Shown: one piece after another, positions 1-9,128 of the stretch
How the letters are laid out: each line of letters begins with the position of its first letter
Numbering within the stretch: position 1 is the first letter of the stretch
NCBI GenBank assembly: GCA_947456825.1
Contig: CANGTM010000001.1
Location: 31,070-95,069 of the forward strand
DNA length: 64,000 nucleotides
Source of the DNA: Chitinophagaceae bacterium
Lineage (GTDB): Bacteria; Bacteroidota; Bacteroidia; Chitinophagales; Chitinophagaceae
Direction of reading: 5' to 3'
Translations under genes and position numbers: made by a program
Notes under the pieces: generated by a model
What the model was told of the DNA's origin: nothing
What the model saw: only the letters and a program-made list of their open reading frames with translations
The model's database searches: none

Positions 1-462
1 CAAGACCGTTATCAGCAAAACAAAAGTTTATATGCCGTTATGCGCACGGAACGCTGGATCGTATATGCCGTGCTTTCGTTGATCTTGGTGGTGGCCGCCT
101 TTACCATGATCGGCGCCCTTACCATGCTGGTGCTCGAAAAACAAAAGGATATTAGTGTACTGCAGGCGCTCGGGATGGACCGCAGTGGCATACTGCGTAT
201 TTTCTTATCAGAAGGATTGTTGCTGGCCGCCGGTGGCGCCGGCTTGGGTATGTTATTGGCCACCACATTGGCGTGGCTGCAGATCCGCTATCATCTGATT
301 CCGCTGCAGGGAGGAAGTTTTTTGATCGACTATTATCCGGTAGCGCTGCGGGCCAACGATTTTTTGTTGGTGGGTGCCACGGTGCTGGTCATCGCCACAT
401 TGGCATCTTGGCTGCCAGCTTATAAAGCGTCCCGTACCCCATTTGAGTTACGCGCAGAGTAA
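1..462 (+). CDS. ABC transporter permease, LolC/LolE (FtsX-like) family, C-terminal part (5' truncated by window edge)
   Basis: Frame open from base 1; 'VLQALGMDRSGILRIFLSEGLLLAAGGAGLGMLLA' and C-terminal 'ASWLPAYKASRTPFELRAE' typical of LolC/E/MacB-type permeases; several TM segments. Confidence 0.85.
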   Translation, partial: QDRYQQNKSLYAVMRTERWIVYAVLSLILVVAAFTMIGALTMLVLEKQKDISVLQALGMDRSGILRIFLSEGLLLAAGGAGLGMLLATTLAWLQIRYHLIPLQGGSFLIDYYPVALRANDFLLVGATVLVIATLASWLPAYKASRTPFELRAE

Positions 463-1308
463 TCAGTAATCACCGAGGGTCTCCGGAAGTTGTGCCAGTG
501 CCTTGGCCAACTGCTCATCGTTGGGGGCAATGCCATGCCATTCATGCGTGCCTTCCATAAAGTCAACGCCTTTTCCCATTGCGGTCTTCATCAAGATGAC
601 GATTGGTTTGCCCTGTCCGGTCAGCGATTTGGCTTTTTCGAGCGTAGCCACAGTGTCGTCCATGTCATTGCCATTCATCTGCAGCACGGTCCAACCGAAC
701 GCATCGAATTTAGCGGCCAGGTCGCCCAATGACATCACTTTATCGGTAGGTCCGTCAATTTGTTGGCCATTCCAGTCGATGGTGGAGATGAGATTGTCGA
801 CCTTGTGATGGGCGGCAAAGAGAGCCGCTTCCCATATCTGTCCCTCGTTGAGTTCTCCGTCTCCGTGAAGAGAAAATACCAATTCTTTTTTTCCGTTGAG
901 TTTTTTGGTGAGGGCTGCACCCGCCGCAACGCTCAGCCCTTGCCCCAGTGAGCCAGAGGCAATGCGAATGCCAGGCAAATGTTCATGTGTGGCCGGGTGT
1001 CCCTGTAATCTCGAGTTTATCTTTCGAAAAGTGGCCAGCTCGGATGTATCAAAATATCCGGCCCTGGCCAGTGTGGCATAAAAGATGGGAGAGATATGGC
1101 CATTAGACAAAACGAAAACATCTTCGTCGGTGGCGTTCATATCAAACGAGGGATCATGTTTCATGATCCTGAAATACAAAGCGGCAAAGTAATCCGCACA
1201 TCCCAGCGAACCGCCGGGGTGGCCGCTATTGACGGCGTGTACCATACGAACAATATCTCTGCGTAGTTGCGTGGCTATGGAGCGAAGGTCGGCAGTAGAA
1301 GCAGCCAT
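463..1308 (-). CDS. Transketolase, N-terminal (TPP-binding) subunit
   Basis: 281 aa; 'NSGHPGGSLGCADYFAALYF', 'GSLGQGLSVAAGAAL', 'GDGELNEGQIWEAALFAAHHKVDNL' TPP-binding motifs; length fits the split N-terminal subunit. Confidence 0.9.
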   Translation of the reverse strand: MAASTADLRSIATQLRRDIVRMVHAVNSGHPGGSLGCADYFAALYFRIMKHDPSFDMNATDEDVFVLSNGHISPIFYATLARAGYFDTSELATFRKINSRLQGHPATHEHLPGIRIASGSLGQGLSVAAGAALTKKLNGKKELVFSLHGDGELNEGQIWEAALFAAHHKVDNLISTIDWNGQQIDGPTDKVMSLGDLAAKFDAFGWTVLQMNGNDMDDTVATLEKAKSLTGQGKPIVILMKTAMGKGVDFMEGTHEWHGIAPNDEQLAKALAQLPETLGDY

Positions 1309-1395
1309 GGATCTGTTTTTTACAAATGTGCATCCTTTTTTTAAAACGAAGTGGGGTGTCGAAAATTGGTGGGTAAACTTTCTTAGTTTTGCACT

Positions 1396-1959
1396 ATGGC
1401 AGAAGATTTACAATCCATTAGTGCCGGCGCGCAAGAGCAAATGAAAAAAGCGATCGGCCATCTCGAGGTCGAGCTGGTCAAGATCAGAGCCGGTAAGGCG
1501 AATCCACAAATGTTCGATGGTCTGGTGGTCGACTACTACGGTGCCCCTATGCCCATTAACCAAGTGGCCAATATAAGTGTGATGGATGCGCGTACGCTAA
1601 GCATTCAGCCTTGGGAAAAAAATATGGTCCAGCCCATCGAGCGCGCGATCATTGCGGCCAACATGGGGGTTACCCCGCAAAATGACGGAGCACTGATCCG
1701 TATTTTTATGCCCCCGCTTACCGAAGAGCGTCGGCGCGAGCTGGTAAAGCGTTGCCAGGGTGAGGGAGAACAAACTAAAGTTGCCATTCGTAATATTCGC
1801 CGTGATGCACTCGAGGCAATCAAGCGACTTCAGAAAAACGGACTAAGCGAGGACGCCGCCAAAGATGCGGAGGCGGGGGTGCAACAGCTAACCGATAAGC
1901 ACATTGGGTTGGTAGATACGCACCTGTCTTCCAAAGAAAAAGAGATCATGTCGGTCTGA
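1396..1959 (+). CDS. frr: Ribosome recycling factor
   Basis: 187 aa; 'VKIRAGKANPQMFDGLVVDYYGAPMPINQVANISVMDARTLSIQPWEKN' and 'LTEERRRELVKRC' are RRF signatures. Confidence 0.97.
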   Translation: MAEDLQSISAGAQEQMKKAIGHLEVELVKIRAGKANPQMFDGLVVDYYGAPMPINQVANISVMDARTLSIQPWEKNMVQPIERAIIAANMGVTPQNDGALIRIFMPPLTEERRRELVKRCQGEGEQTKVAIRNIRRDALEAIKRLQKNGLSEDAAKDAEAGVQQLTDKHIGLVDTHLSSKEKEIMSV

Positions 1960-1998
1960 TCCGATGTTATGCTGTAAGGTCTTTCGTCTTTGAATGGT

Positions 1999-2901
1999 TC
2001 AAGCCTTCTCTGGTGCCGTGCTCCGATTGGTCAGATAGACGCCTGCCAATATCAAAAGCAAACAGCTTACTTCTATCCAGGTTATCTTTTCGTTATCGAG
2101 CAATCCCCATCCAATGGCCACGAACGGGATTCCGTAGGTAACTAATGAAGCAAATAGCCCCCCGGCTCTTTTTACCAGTGAATAAAACAAGATAGTAGCT
2201 AGCGCGCTACCGATAATGCCCAGTGCTGCACTAGACGCAATGGCCGATTGAACGGTGGCCGAAGAGAGGTCATGCGTAAAGAAACCAAAGAACCATAGTA
2301 GCAATAGAGCTGGAGGCAGCATGAACGAAACCGATACGGAGGCCAGGTGCAGCGGATTGATGCCTTGCAAACGGTGGCTGACCATATTGACGTTTACGCC
2401 GTAAAGGATGGTTGCCGTGACGGGCAATAGCACATAGCCCAGGTTTTCGAAACTGATACTTTTCTCTCCCATCAGTACCGGTAGTATGGTAAGCAACGCA
2501 AGCCCTAAAAACCCGATCAGAAGTCCCACCCATTTTTCGATCGCGATCTTATCGCCATAGAAAAGAACCCCGATCAGCACTACCCAAATAGGGGAGAGTG
2601 AGTTCATGATGCCACCCAGCGATCCGTCAATGCGCGTCAGCGCAATGGCGAACGAAAATGCAGGCAGCAAATTGCCGATAAAAGCGCTAAAGATGACCAG
2701 TGGCAGCTTGGTCCGGGGAATTTTGGATACGTGTAAAATTCCAAAGGGTAATAAGACCAGGGCCGCAGCCACGATACGAAGCGAAGCGATCTGGGTTCCG
2801 GTCAGCGCTGCCGTACTGTCTTTCATTAATTTAAAAGAACTGCCCCAGATGAGGCATAACGCTAGAAATAAGATCCATTTCAATAAGGGGCTAGATTTCA
2901 T
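1999..2901 (-). CDS. EamA/DMT-family transporter
   Basis: Start taken at internal Met 'MKSSPLLKWILFLALCLIWGSSF' (ORF-track start at 3096 is too long); ten-TM EamA pattern. Confidence 0.88.
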   Translation of the reverse strand: MKSSPLLKWILFLALCLIWGSSFKLMKDSTAALTGTQIASLRIVAAALVLLPFGILHVSKIPRTKLPLVIFSAFIGNLLPAFSFAIALTRIDGSLGGIMNSLSPIWVVLIGVLFYGDKIAIEKWVGLLIGFLGLALLTILPVLMGEKSISFENLGYVLLPVTATILYGVNVNMVSHRLQGINPLHLASVSVSFMLPPALLLLWFFGFFTHDLSSATVQSAIASSAALGIIGSALATILFYSLVKRAGGLFASLVTYGIPFVAIGWGLLDNEKITWIEVSCLLLILAGVYLTNRSTAPEKA

Positions 2902-2971
2902 GGGGTCAAAGGTGCATATTCTTGCGGGTTGTTTGCCCTTTTTTTTATTATGTTTGTTCAAATTCATTTTC

Positions 2972-3340
2972 ATGGGAATGCTGAGAGAACTCCGGGATTT
3001 TGCCATCAAGGGAAATATCGTTGAGCTCGCTGTTGCGGTCATTATCGGCGGGGCTTTTGGAGCCATTGTCTCCTCCTTGGTAGAAGATGTTATCACCCCT
3101 CTTTTACTGGCTCCGGCTTTAAAGGCGGTTCATGCCACAGAGCTCGACAAGTTGGTGTGGAACGGGGTCAAATACGGAAAGTTGTTGGCGGCCGCCATCA
3201 ATTTTGTGGTTATCGCCTTCGTATTGTTCGCATTGGTCAAAGCCATGAACAAGGTTCAAAAGAAAGAGTCGGCCAAGCCGGCGCCTACCCCCGAGGACAT
3301 TGAATTGCTGCGTGAGATCCGTGACTTACTAAAAAAATAA
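2972..3340 (+). CDS. mscL: Large-conductance mechanosensitive channel
   Basis: 'MGMLRELRDFAIKGNIVELAVAVIIGGAFGAIVSSLVEDVITPLL' MscL N-terminus; ATG at 2972 inside ORF 2606..3340. Confidence 0.95.
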   Translation: MGMLRELRDFAIKGNIVELAVAVIIGGAFGAIVSSLVEDVITPLLLAPALKAVHATELDKLVWNGVKYGKLLAAAINFVVIAFVLFALVKAMNKVQKKESAKPAPTPEDIELLREIRDLLKK

Positions 3341-3381
3341 TCTAAAGCTCCCTTCGAACCTCCTTTTATATTTGCTCAATT

Positions 3382-4185
3382 ATGTCATCACCTACCGCTT
3401 ACCAGATCAGTCTACCGCAGTTCGAAGGTCCCTTCGATCTTTTATTGTTCTTTATTGAGCGAGATGAACTAGACATCTACAATATTCCCATTACCAAGAT
3501 CACCAATGATTTTCTGGATTACATACACCAGCAAGATGAACTGAACGTAGAGCTGAGCAGTGAGTTTATTTTGTTCATCTCTACACTCATGCGTATCAAG
3601 GCCAAAATGCTACTGCCCCGCAAGGAGCTCGATGCCGATGGAAACGAGATCGATCCCCGCGCCGAATTGGTCAACAAGATTCTGGAGTACAAGCGATTTA
3701 AAGAAGCTTCGGCCCAAATGGCCGAGATGGAGGCCCTTCGTCTGTTGATGGTCAAGCGGGGAAATATTCAAAAAGAACTGGCCACCATTGGAGAGGAGGC
3801 TAGCGAAGGCACCGAGATCACACAGCTTACCTTATTTAAATTGATGAAGGCCTTTGAAAGGGCCATGCAGAAATACAGTGACCGGGTTAATAAGCCCGTA
3901 CACACCGTGGTACGCTACAACTACACCATGGAAGGTAGTCGTAAGTCAATGTTAGAGATGGCAAAAAAGGAGAAGACGATCTCTTTTGAACGCATTTTTG
4001 AATCTTGCGAGAACCGCGTGCATGCCATCTTCTTGTTTCTGTCGTTGCTAGAGTTGGTACAGCAACATTATTTGAACATCATCATCGGGCAAGGAAAGAA
4101 CAACTTTATCATTGAGTACGATGAACAAGGAGCCGCCGATGCGGAGGCGTTGGCCTTGCAAACCGTTGATCCCTCTCTTAATTGA
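3382..4185 (+). CDS. scpA: Segregation and condensation protein A
   Basis: 'FEGPFDLLLFFIERDELDIYNIPITKIT' and C-terminal 'FLFLSLLELVQQ' ScpA signatures. Confidence 0.92.
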   Translation: MSSPTAYQISLPQFEGPFDLLLFFIERDELDIYNIPITKITNDFLDYIHQQDELNVELSSEFILFISTLMRIKAKMLLPRKELDADGNEIDPRAELVNKILEYKRFKEASAQMAEMEALRLLMVKRGNIQKELATIGEEASEGTEITQLTLFKLMKAFERAMQKYSDRVNKPVHTVVRYNYTMEGSRKSMLEMAKKEKTISFERIFESCENRVHAIFLFLSLLELVQQHYLNIIIGQGKNNFIIEYDEQGAADAEALALQTVDPSLN

Positions 4186-6103
4186 TCTCAGTTACTTGAA
4201 CGGCCGCTAGTTCGCGTACGGCCTTTACGATGGCCGTCGTGTCGTAGCCGCATTCGCGATGTAATTCGGCCGGGGTTCCGTGCTCTACCAACACATCGGG
4301 AATTCCCAGACGGCGCAGGTCTTGCTTGTAGCCATGTTCAGCCATAAATTCCAAAATGGCAGAACCAAAACCGCCTTTTATAGTACCGTCCTCGATGGTC
4401 AGGATCTTTGAATAGCGACCGCAGATGTGATGCAGGAGTTCCTCGTCCAGCGGCTTTACGAAGCGCATATCATAGTGACCGGGGTTCAACCCGTCCGTAC
4501 GAAGCTCGCGTATGGCCGCTGCGGCAAAATTGCCTGGGTGACCTATGGTGAGAATAGCGATCTCTTCACCCTCTTTGAGCGTTCGGCCTTTACCGATCGG
4601 GATCGCTTGCAGTGGGGTCCTCCACTCTGGCATTACCCCTTCTCCACGGGGGTAGCGAATAACGAAAGGCAGTTGCGTGCTTTCAAGTTGTGCCGTATAC
4701 ATCAGGTTACGCAGCTCGGCTTCGTTCATGGGCGCGCTGATGATCATGTGCGGAATGCAGCGAAAATAAGCGATGTCGTAGCAGCCATGATGGGTAGGTC
4801 CATCGTCTCCGACCAGCCCGGCTCTGTCGAGACAAAATACGACGGGTAATTTTTGAATGGCCACGTCGTGTACGACCGAGTCATAAGCACGTTGCATAAA
4901 AGAGGAGTAGATATTGCAAAAGACCTTGAGCCCTTGTGTGGCCATCCCGGCACTCAGCGTGACGGCATGTTGCTCGGCAATTCCCACGTCAAAGGCACGA
5001 TGCGGCATCTTCTCCATCATAAATTTTAGCGATGAGCCGGAGGGCATGGCAGGGGTAATGCCTACGATCTTTTCATTTTGTTCGGCCAGCTCGATCATCG
5101 TATGACCAAATACATCCTGGTATTTGGGAGGCTGTGGTCCGTCTTTTTTCTTTTGTACGATCTCGCCCGTCACCTTGTCGAATAATCCGGGAGCATGCCA
5201 CTTGGTCTGGTCTTTTTCGGCCAGTGCATATCCTTTTCCCTTGGTGGTGATGATGTGCAAGATCTTGGGCCCTGGTATCTCACGCAGGTCTTTAAGGGTC
5301 TCGACCAATTTGGCAATGTTGTGTCCGTCGATGGGGCCAAAGTAACGTAGCTTGAGTGCCTCAAAAAGATTGGCACTGCTGCTGATGATGCCCTTGAGCC
5401 CTTCGGTGAGTTTATGTGCCATGGCTCGGCTAAAGTTCTTGCCGCGTGGAAGATGTCCAAGCAGGTTCCAGACATCATCCTTGATCTTATTGTACGTGGG
5501 CGACAACGAGATGTCGGTCAGGTATTCTTTTAAGGCGCCTACGTTCGGATCGATGCCCATGCAATTATCGTTGAGGATGATGAGCATGTCGGCATCGGCC
5601 ACACCCGCATGGTTCATGCCTTCGAATGCAAGTCCTGCCGTCATGGCCCCATCACCGATCACAGCGACCACTTTGCGATCGTTCTCCCCTTTATGTTTGG
5701 CGGCCATGGCCATTCCCAAGGCGGCAGAGATCGAAGTGGAGGAGTGTCCTACTCCAAATGTATCGTAGGGGCTTTCGCTTCTTTTAGGGAAGCCACTGAG
5801 TCCTTTGTATTTACGGTTGGTGGGAAACTGGTCTCTTCGTCCGGTCAGGATCTTATGTCCATAGGCCTGATGTCCTACGTCCCAAACCAGTTGATCGTAG
5901 GGGGTGTTGTATACATAATGCAGCGCAGTGGTCAGTTCCACCACACCCAGACTGGCACCGAAATGGCCCCCATGCACACTGACTATATCGATGATGTACT
6001 GCCGCAGTTCTTCGCAGACCTGGTGTAGTTTTTCGCGGGGGAGTTTTTTTAAGTCTTCCGGGCTGTTGATGGTCTTGAGCAAACTTCCGGGTTCAATATG
6101 CAT
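4178..6103 (-). CDS. dxs: 1-deoxy-D-xylulose-5-phosphate synthase
   Basis: 641 aa; 'VVAVIGDGAMTAGLAFEGMNHAG', 'ILNDNCMGIDPNVGAL', 'DVGIAEQHAVTLSAGMA', 'DGPTHHGCYDIAYFRCIPHM'. Confidence 0.97.
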   Translation of the reverse strand: MHIEPGSLLKTINSPEDLKKLPREKLHQVCEELRQYIIDIVSVHGGHFGASLGVVELTTALHYVYNTPYDQLVWDVGHQAYGHKILTGRRDQFPTNRKYKGLSGFPKRSESPYDTFGVGHSSTSISAALGMAMAAKHKGENDRKVVAVIGDGAMTAGLAFEGMNHAGVADADMLIILNDNCMGIDPNVGALKEYLTDISLSPTYNKIKDDVWNLLGHLPRGKNFSRAMAHKLTEGLKGIISSSANLFEALKLRYFGPIDGHNIAKLVETLKDLREIPGPKILHIITTKGKGYALAEKDQTKWHAPGLFDKVTGEIVQKKKDGPQPPKYQDVFGHTMIELAEQNEKIVGITPAMPSGSSLKFMMEKMPHRAFDVGIAEQHAVTLSAGMATQGLKVFCNIYSSFMQRAYDSVVHDVAIQKLPVVFCLDRAGLVGDDGPTHHGCYDIAYFRCIPHMIISAPMNEAELRNLMYTAQLESTQLPFVIRYPRGEGVMPEWRTPLQAIPIGKGRTLKEGEEIAILTIGHPGNFAAAAIRELRTDGLNPGHYDMRFVKPLDEELLHHICGRYSKILTIEDGTIKGGFGSAILEFMAEHGYKQDLRRLGIPDVLVEHGTPAELHRECGYDTTAIVKAVRELAAVQVTEIN

Positions 6104-6282
6104 AGCGCTGAGGTTAGGCCTAAAATTAGGGAAATTACTGTCGATGCCCCGTCCTTTTTCGGAGCGCCTTGTTTGAACAAAATTGGTACAAAAAAGTTGA
6201 TGATACTCCGCTAAAAACAGCCTTAGACCACTGGTCCCAAGCCCCTTTTAGAGAAAGCGGAGCGTTGTACCTTTAATCCGTT

Positions 6283-7347
6283 ATGGGATTCTTGTCTGAT
6301 CGCAATAGGTTGTATTGGGTGCTACAGTTGGGTGGCTGGGGTACGTTTTTGGCCGGGTCATTTATTTTGGCCAACATCTTTAACCTGGAGTATCCCGAGG
6401 CTATCATCATCAATCGGACGATAGCGATGACACTGACCGGCTTGTTTGCCTCCCATATGCTTCGGGAGGTACTCAAAAAATCGGGTCTGATGCAAAAAAA
6501 GCTGGAGCAATCGATTCCCTGGTTGCTACTGGCACTGGCCTTCTCTTCTTTTGTATATGGATTACTGGTACTGGCCTGTTTTGAAGCATTCGATCTATAC
6601 CTCTCGCAAGAGACGATCGAAAAATTGAACATGGGGCAATTGCTGTTAGCCGTGAGCCTGGAAATGGGCACCATCATGTTAGCCTGGCTTACCATCTACT
6701 GCTTTTATCATTATTACGCCGATAGCCGAAAGCGCCAGCTCGAGCAGTTGCAGTTAGAGGGGGTCATCAAGCAAATGGAGTTGAAGACGCTCAAGGCGCA
6801 CCTGAATCCGCATTTTATCTTCAATTCACTCAACAGTATTCGGGCCTTGGTCGAATTAGATCCTACTCGTGCGCGCCGCGCCATCACCGAGCTCAGCAAT
6901 TTGCTGCGCGGAAGCTTGCAAACCGAACAGGCGCAACTGGTACCCCTGCAAAAGGAGATCGATATCATCCGCGATTATTTGGCGCTGGAGAGCATTCGGT
7001 TCGAGGACAGGATGCTTATAGACTGGCAAATCGCAGAAGACACCTTGTCGCTTCCTGTTCCTCCCATGATGTTTCAAACCTTGGTCGAAAATGCGATCAA
7101 GCATGGGATCGGTACGCTCTCGGAGGGAGGGCGCATTACCATTCGTTCTTCGCGTGATTCGGCTAGTCATCAACATGTGGTGGAGATCACCAATACCGGA
7201 ACACTGAACGGATCCGAACATACACCCGGATTTGGTATCAGCAGCACGCAAAGCCGACTTACGTTGCTCTATGGATCGGCTGCCAGTTTTTCCATTGTGC
7301 AGTTGCCAGAGCAAACGGTCAAAGCCACCGTTCGTATTCCTATTTGA
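6283..7347 (+). CDS. LytS/YesM-type sensor histidine kinase (His_kinase family)
   Basis: N-terminal TMs; 'LKTLKAHLNPHFIFNSLNSIRALV' phosphoacceptor motif and 'PPMMFQTLVENAIKHGI' N-box; followed by a LytTR regulator. Confidence 0.93.
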   Translation: MGFLSDRNRLYWVLQLGGWGTFLAGSFILANIFNLEYPEAIIINRTIAMTLTGLFASHMLREVLKKSGLMQKKLEQSIPWLLLALAFSSFVYGLLVLACFEAFDLYLSQETIEKLNMGQLLLAVSLEMGTIMLAWLTIYCFYHYYADSRKRQLEQLQLEGVIKQMELKTLKAHLNPHFIFNSLNSIRALVELDPTRARRAITELSNLLRGSLQTEQAQLVPLQKEIDIIRDYLALESIRFEDRMLIDWQIAEDTLSLPVPPMMFQTLVENAIKHGIGTLSEGGRITIRSSRDSASHQHVVEITNTGTLNGSEHTPGFGISSTQSRLTLLYGSAASFSIVQLPEQTVKATVRIPI

Positions 7348-7360
7348 TCAATTTTTTGTT

Positions 7361-8092
7361 ATGCCTATCAAAACTATTATCATCGACGACGAAAGGCTGG
7401 CACGCGTGGAGTTGCGCAAGTTGCTGGGCGAATTTTCCGAAATAGAGATCGTTGAAGAGGCGGTGAATGCCGATGAGGCGTTGCAGAAGATCGAGTTACT
7501 GCAACCTGAGTTGATCTTTCTAGATATTCAAATGCCCGGTAAGACCGGGTTCGACCTGTTGGCCGAACTCGACCGTAGCCCTGATGTGATCTTCACTACG
7601 GCCTACCACGAATACGCCATCAAGGCTTTTGAATTCAATGCACTCGATTATCTTACGAAGCCCATCGACCCCAGGCGGCTGGCCGATGCGATACAAAAAT
7701 TGCAGGGCCCTGAGTTGCGTCGCTCCTTGACGTCCGCATCCGTTTCGTCGGCCTTGCTGTCGGAGCAAGATCAGGTCTTTGTCAAAGACGGAGAACGTTG
7801 TTGGTTTGTTAAGCTCAGTGAGATCCGGCTTTTTGAAAGCGTGGGCAATTACGCCCGGGTTTTTTTTGGCACCAACAAGCCCCTTATTTTAAAATCGCTC
7901 AATGCGCTCGAGGATCGACTCGATTCCCGGGTGTTCTTCCGCACCAACAGAAAGCACATCGTCAATTTGCGAATGATCGAAAAGGTAGAACCTTACTTCA
8001 ATGGCGGACTATTGTTGGAGTTAAAGGGGGGTGAAAAGATCGAGGTCAGCCGCAGACAAACGCTTCGGTTCAAGGAGATGATGAGCCTTTAG
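7361..8092 (+). CDS. LytTR-family response regulator
   Basis: 'MPIKTIIIDDERLARVELRKLLGEF' receiver, 'LIFLDIQMPGKTGFDLL', C-terminal LytTR 'VGNYARVFF...FFRTNRKHIVNLRMI'. Confidence 0.95.
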   Translation: MPIKTIIIDDERLARVELRKLLGEFSEIEIVEEAVNADEALQKIELLQPELIFLDIQMPGKTGFDLLAELDRSPDVIFTTAYHEYAIKAFEFNALDYLTKPIDPRRLADAIQKLQGPELRRSLTSASVSSALLSEQDQVFVKDGERCWFVKLSEIRLFESVGNYARVFFGTNKPLILKSLNALEDRLDSRVFFRTNRKHIVNLRMIEKVEPYFNGGLLLELKGGEKIEVSRRQTLRFKEMMSL

Positions 8093-8829
8093 CCGTGAAC
8101 AGCTTCGCTGATGGCTTGAATGAGACTGCGATCTTTTTCAATGGCATTTCCTACCACTACCACATCGGCTCCGGCCTGGCAAATGGCTGCCGCTTTTTCT
8201 GCGCTTGTAATGCCGCCTCCTACGATCAACGGCACTTCGATCTGTGCCGACACGGATGCCACCATCTCCTCGGTCACGGGTGTACGCGCTCCGCTGCCCG
8301 CATCTAGATAGATCAGTTTCATACCCAGCATTTCGGCGGCCATGGCCGTACATTGGGCGATCTCTTTTTTATTGGCGGGTATAGGGCTGGCATTGCTGAT
8401 GTACGATACGGTAGTGGGGGCGCCTCCGTCAATAACCATGTAGCCTGTCGGAAGCACTTCGAGACCGCTTTGTTTTACCAAGGGAGCTGACAGTACGTGT
8501 TGTCCGATCAGGAGATCGGCATTTCGCCCGGAGACGAGCGAAAGATATAGCAGGGCATCGGCATAACGGGTTACCTGCGAGGGGCTGCCCGGAAATAGGA
8601 TCACCGGTATATCGCTATGTTTTTTTAAATATTGAACCTGCTCTTCGAGTTGATGCGATATTACCAGGCTGCCGCCTACGAACCAGAAATCAACCGCTGC
8701 CGCCGCACCCAACGCGATCAACTCATCCAGCACCGCTATTGGAGCCTTATCGGGATCGATGAGGACCGCAAAGGACTTTTGCTGCTTGTTTTTTCGCTCG
8801 GTGAGCAGTGAATAAAGAGATCTTTTCAT
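8089..8829 (-). CDS. Geranylgeranylglyceryl phosphate synthase-like protein (PcrB/GGGPS family)
   Basis: 'FAVLIDPDKAP', 'DFWFVGGSLV', 'PVILFPGSPSQVTRYADALLYLSLVSGRNADLLIGQHV', 'LIYLDAGSGARTPV', 'PLIVGGGITSAEKA' motifs of the GGGPS family. Confidence 0.93.
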   Translation of the reverse strand: MKRSLYSLLTERKNKQQKSFAVLIDPDKAPIAVLDELIALGAAAAVDFWFVGGSLVISHQLEEQVQYLKKHSDIPVILFPGSPSQVTRYADALLYLSLVSGRNADLLIGQHVLSAPLVKQSGLEVLPTGYMVIDGGAPTTVSYISNASPIPANKKEIAQCTAMAAEMLGMKLIYLDAGSGARTPVTEEMVASVSAQIEVPLIVGGGITSAEKAAAICQAGADVVVVGNAIEKDRSLIQAISEAVHG

Positions 8830-9128
8830 TGGGTAATTTGCCAGTTGCAAATTTGCGGAAAATTGTTTGCATTACAGGGCTAAATATTCTTACAAACAGA
8901 TACTGAAATTTCCAAAAAAATCTTCCAAAAAGTAATCCAGAAAATGTGAAGAAATGCCCAAATCCACGACAGACAAGGGTTGTGTGCGATTTAATGGGTA
9001 TTTTCCACACAATGTGAATATTTGAGGGCTTGTTTTTTTTAGAGTAAAAAATATTTTCGTTGACGACCTTGCGAAAGCCTGGATCGTATCGAACCAAGGA
9101 CCAAAACCCAGTAAATTCTTTTTTGTAT

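Noticed and set aside
2606-3096. Extended N-termini of mscL (from 2606) and EamA (from 3096) in the ORF track
   Set aside because: The extensions are antisense to each other and lack family similarity; internal Mets fit the families.
8850-9128. Cobalamin riboswitch upstream of nrdJ
   Set aside because: No B12-box-like conserved stretch seen; predicted leader too short. Infernal search needed to be certain.
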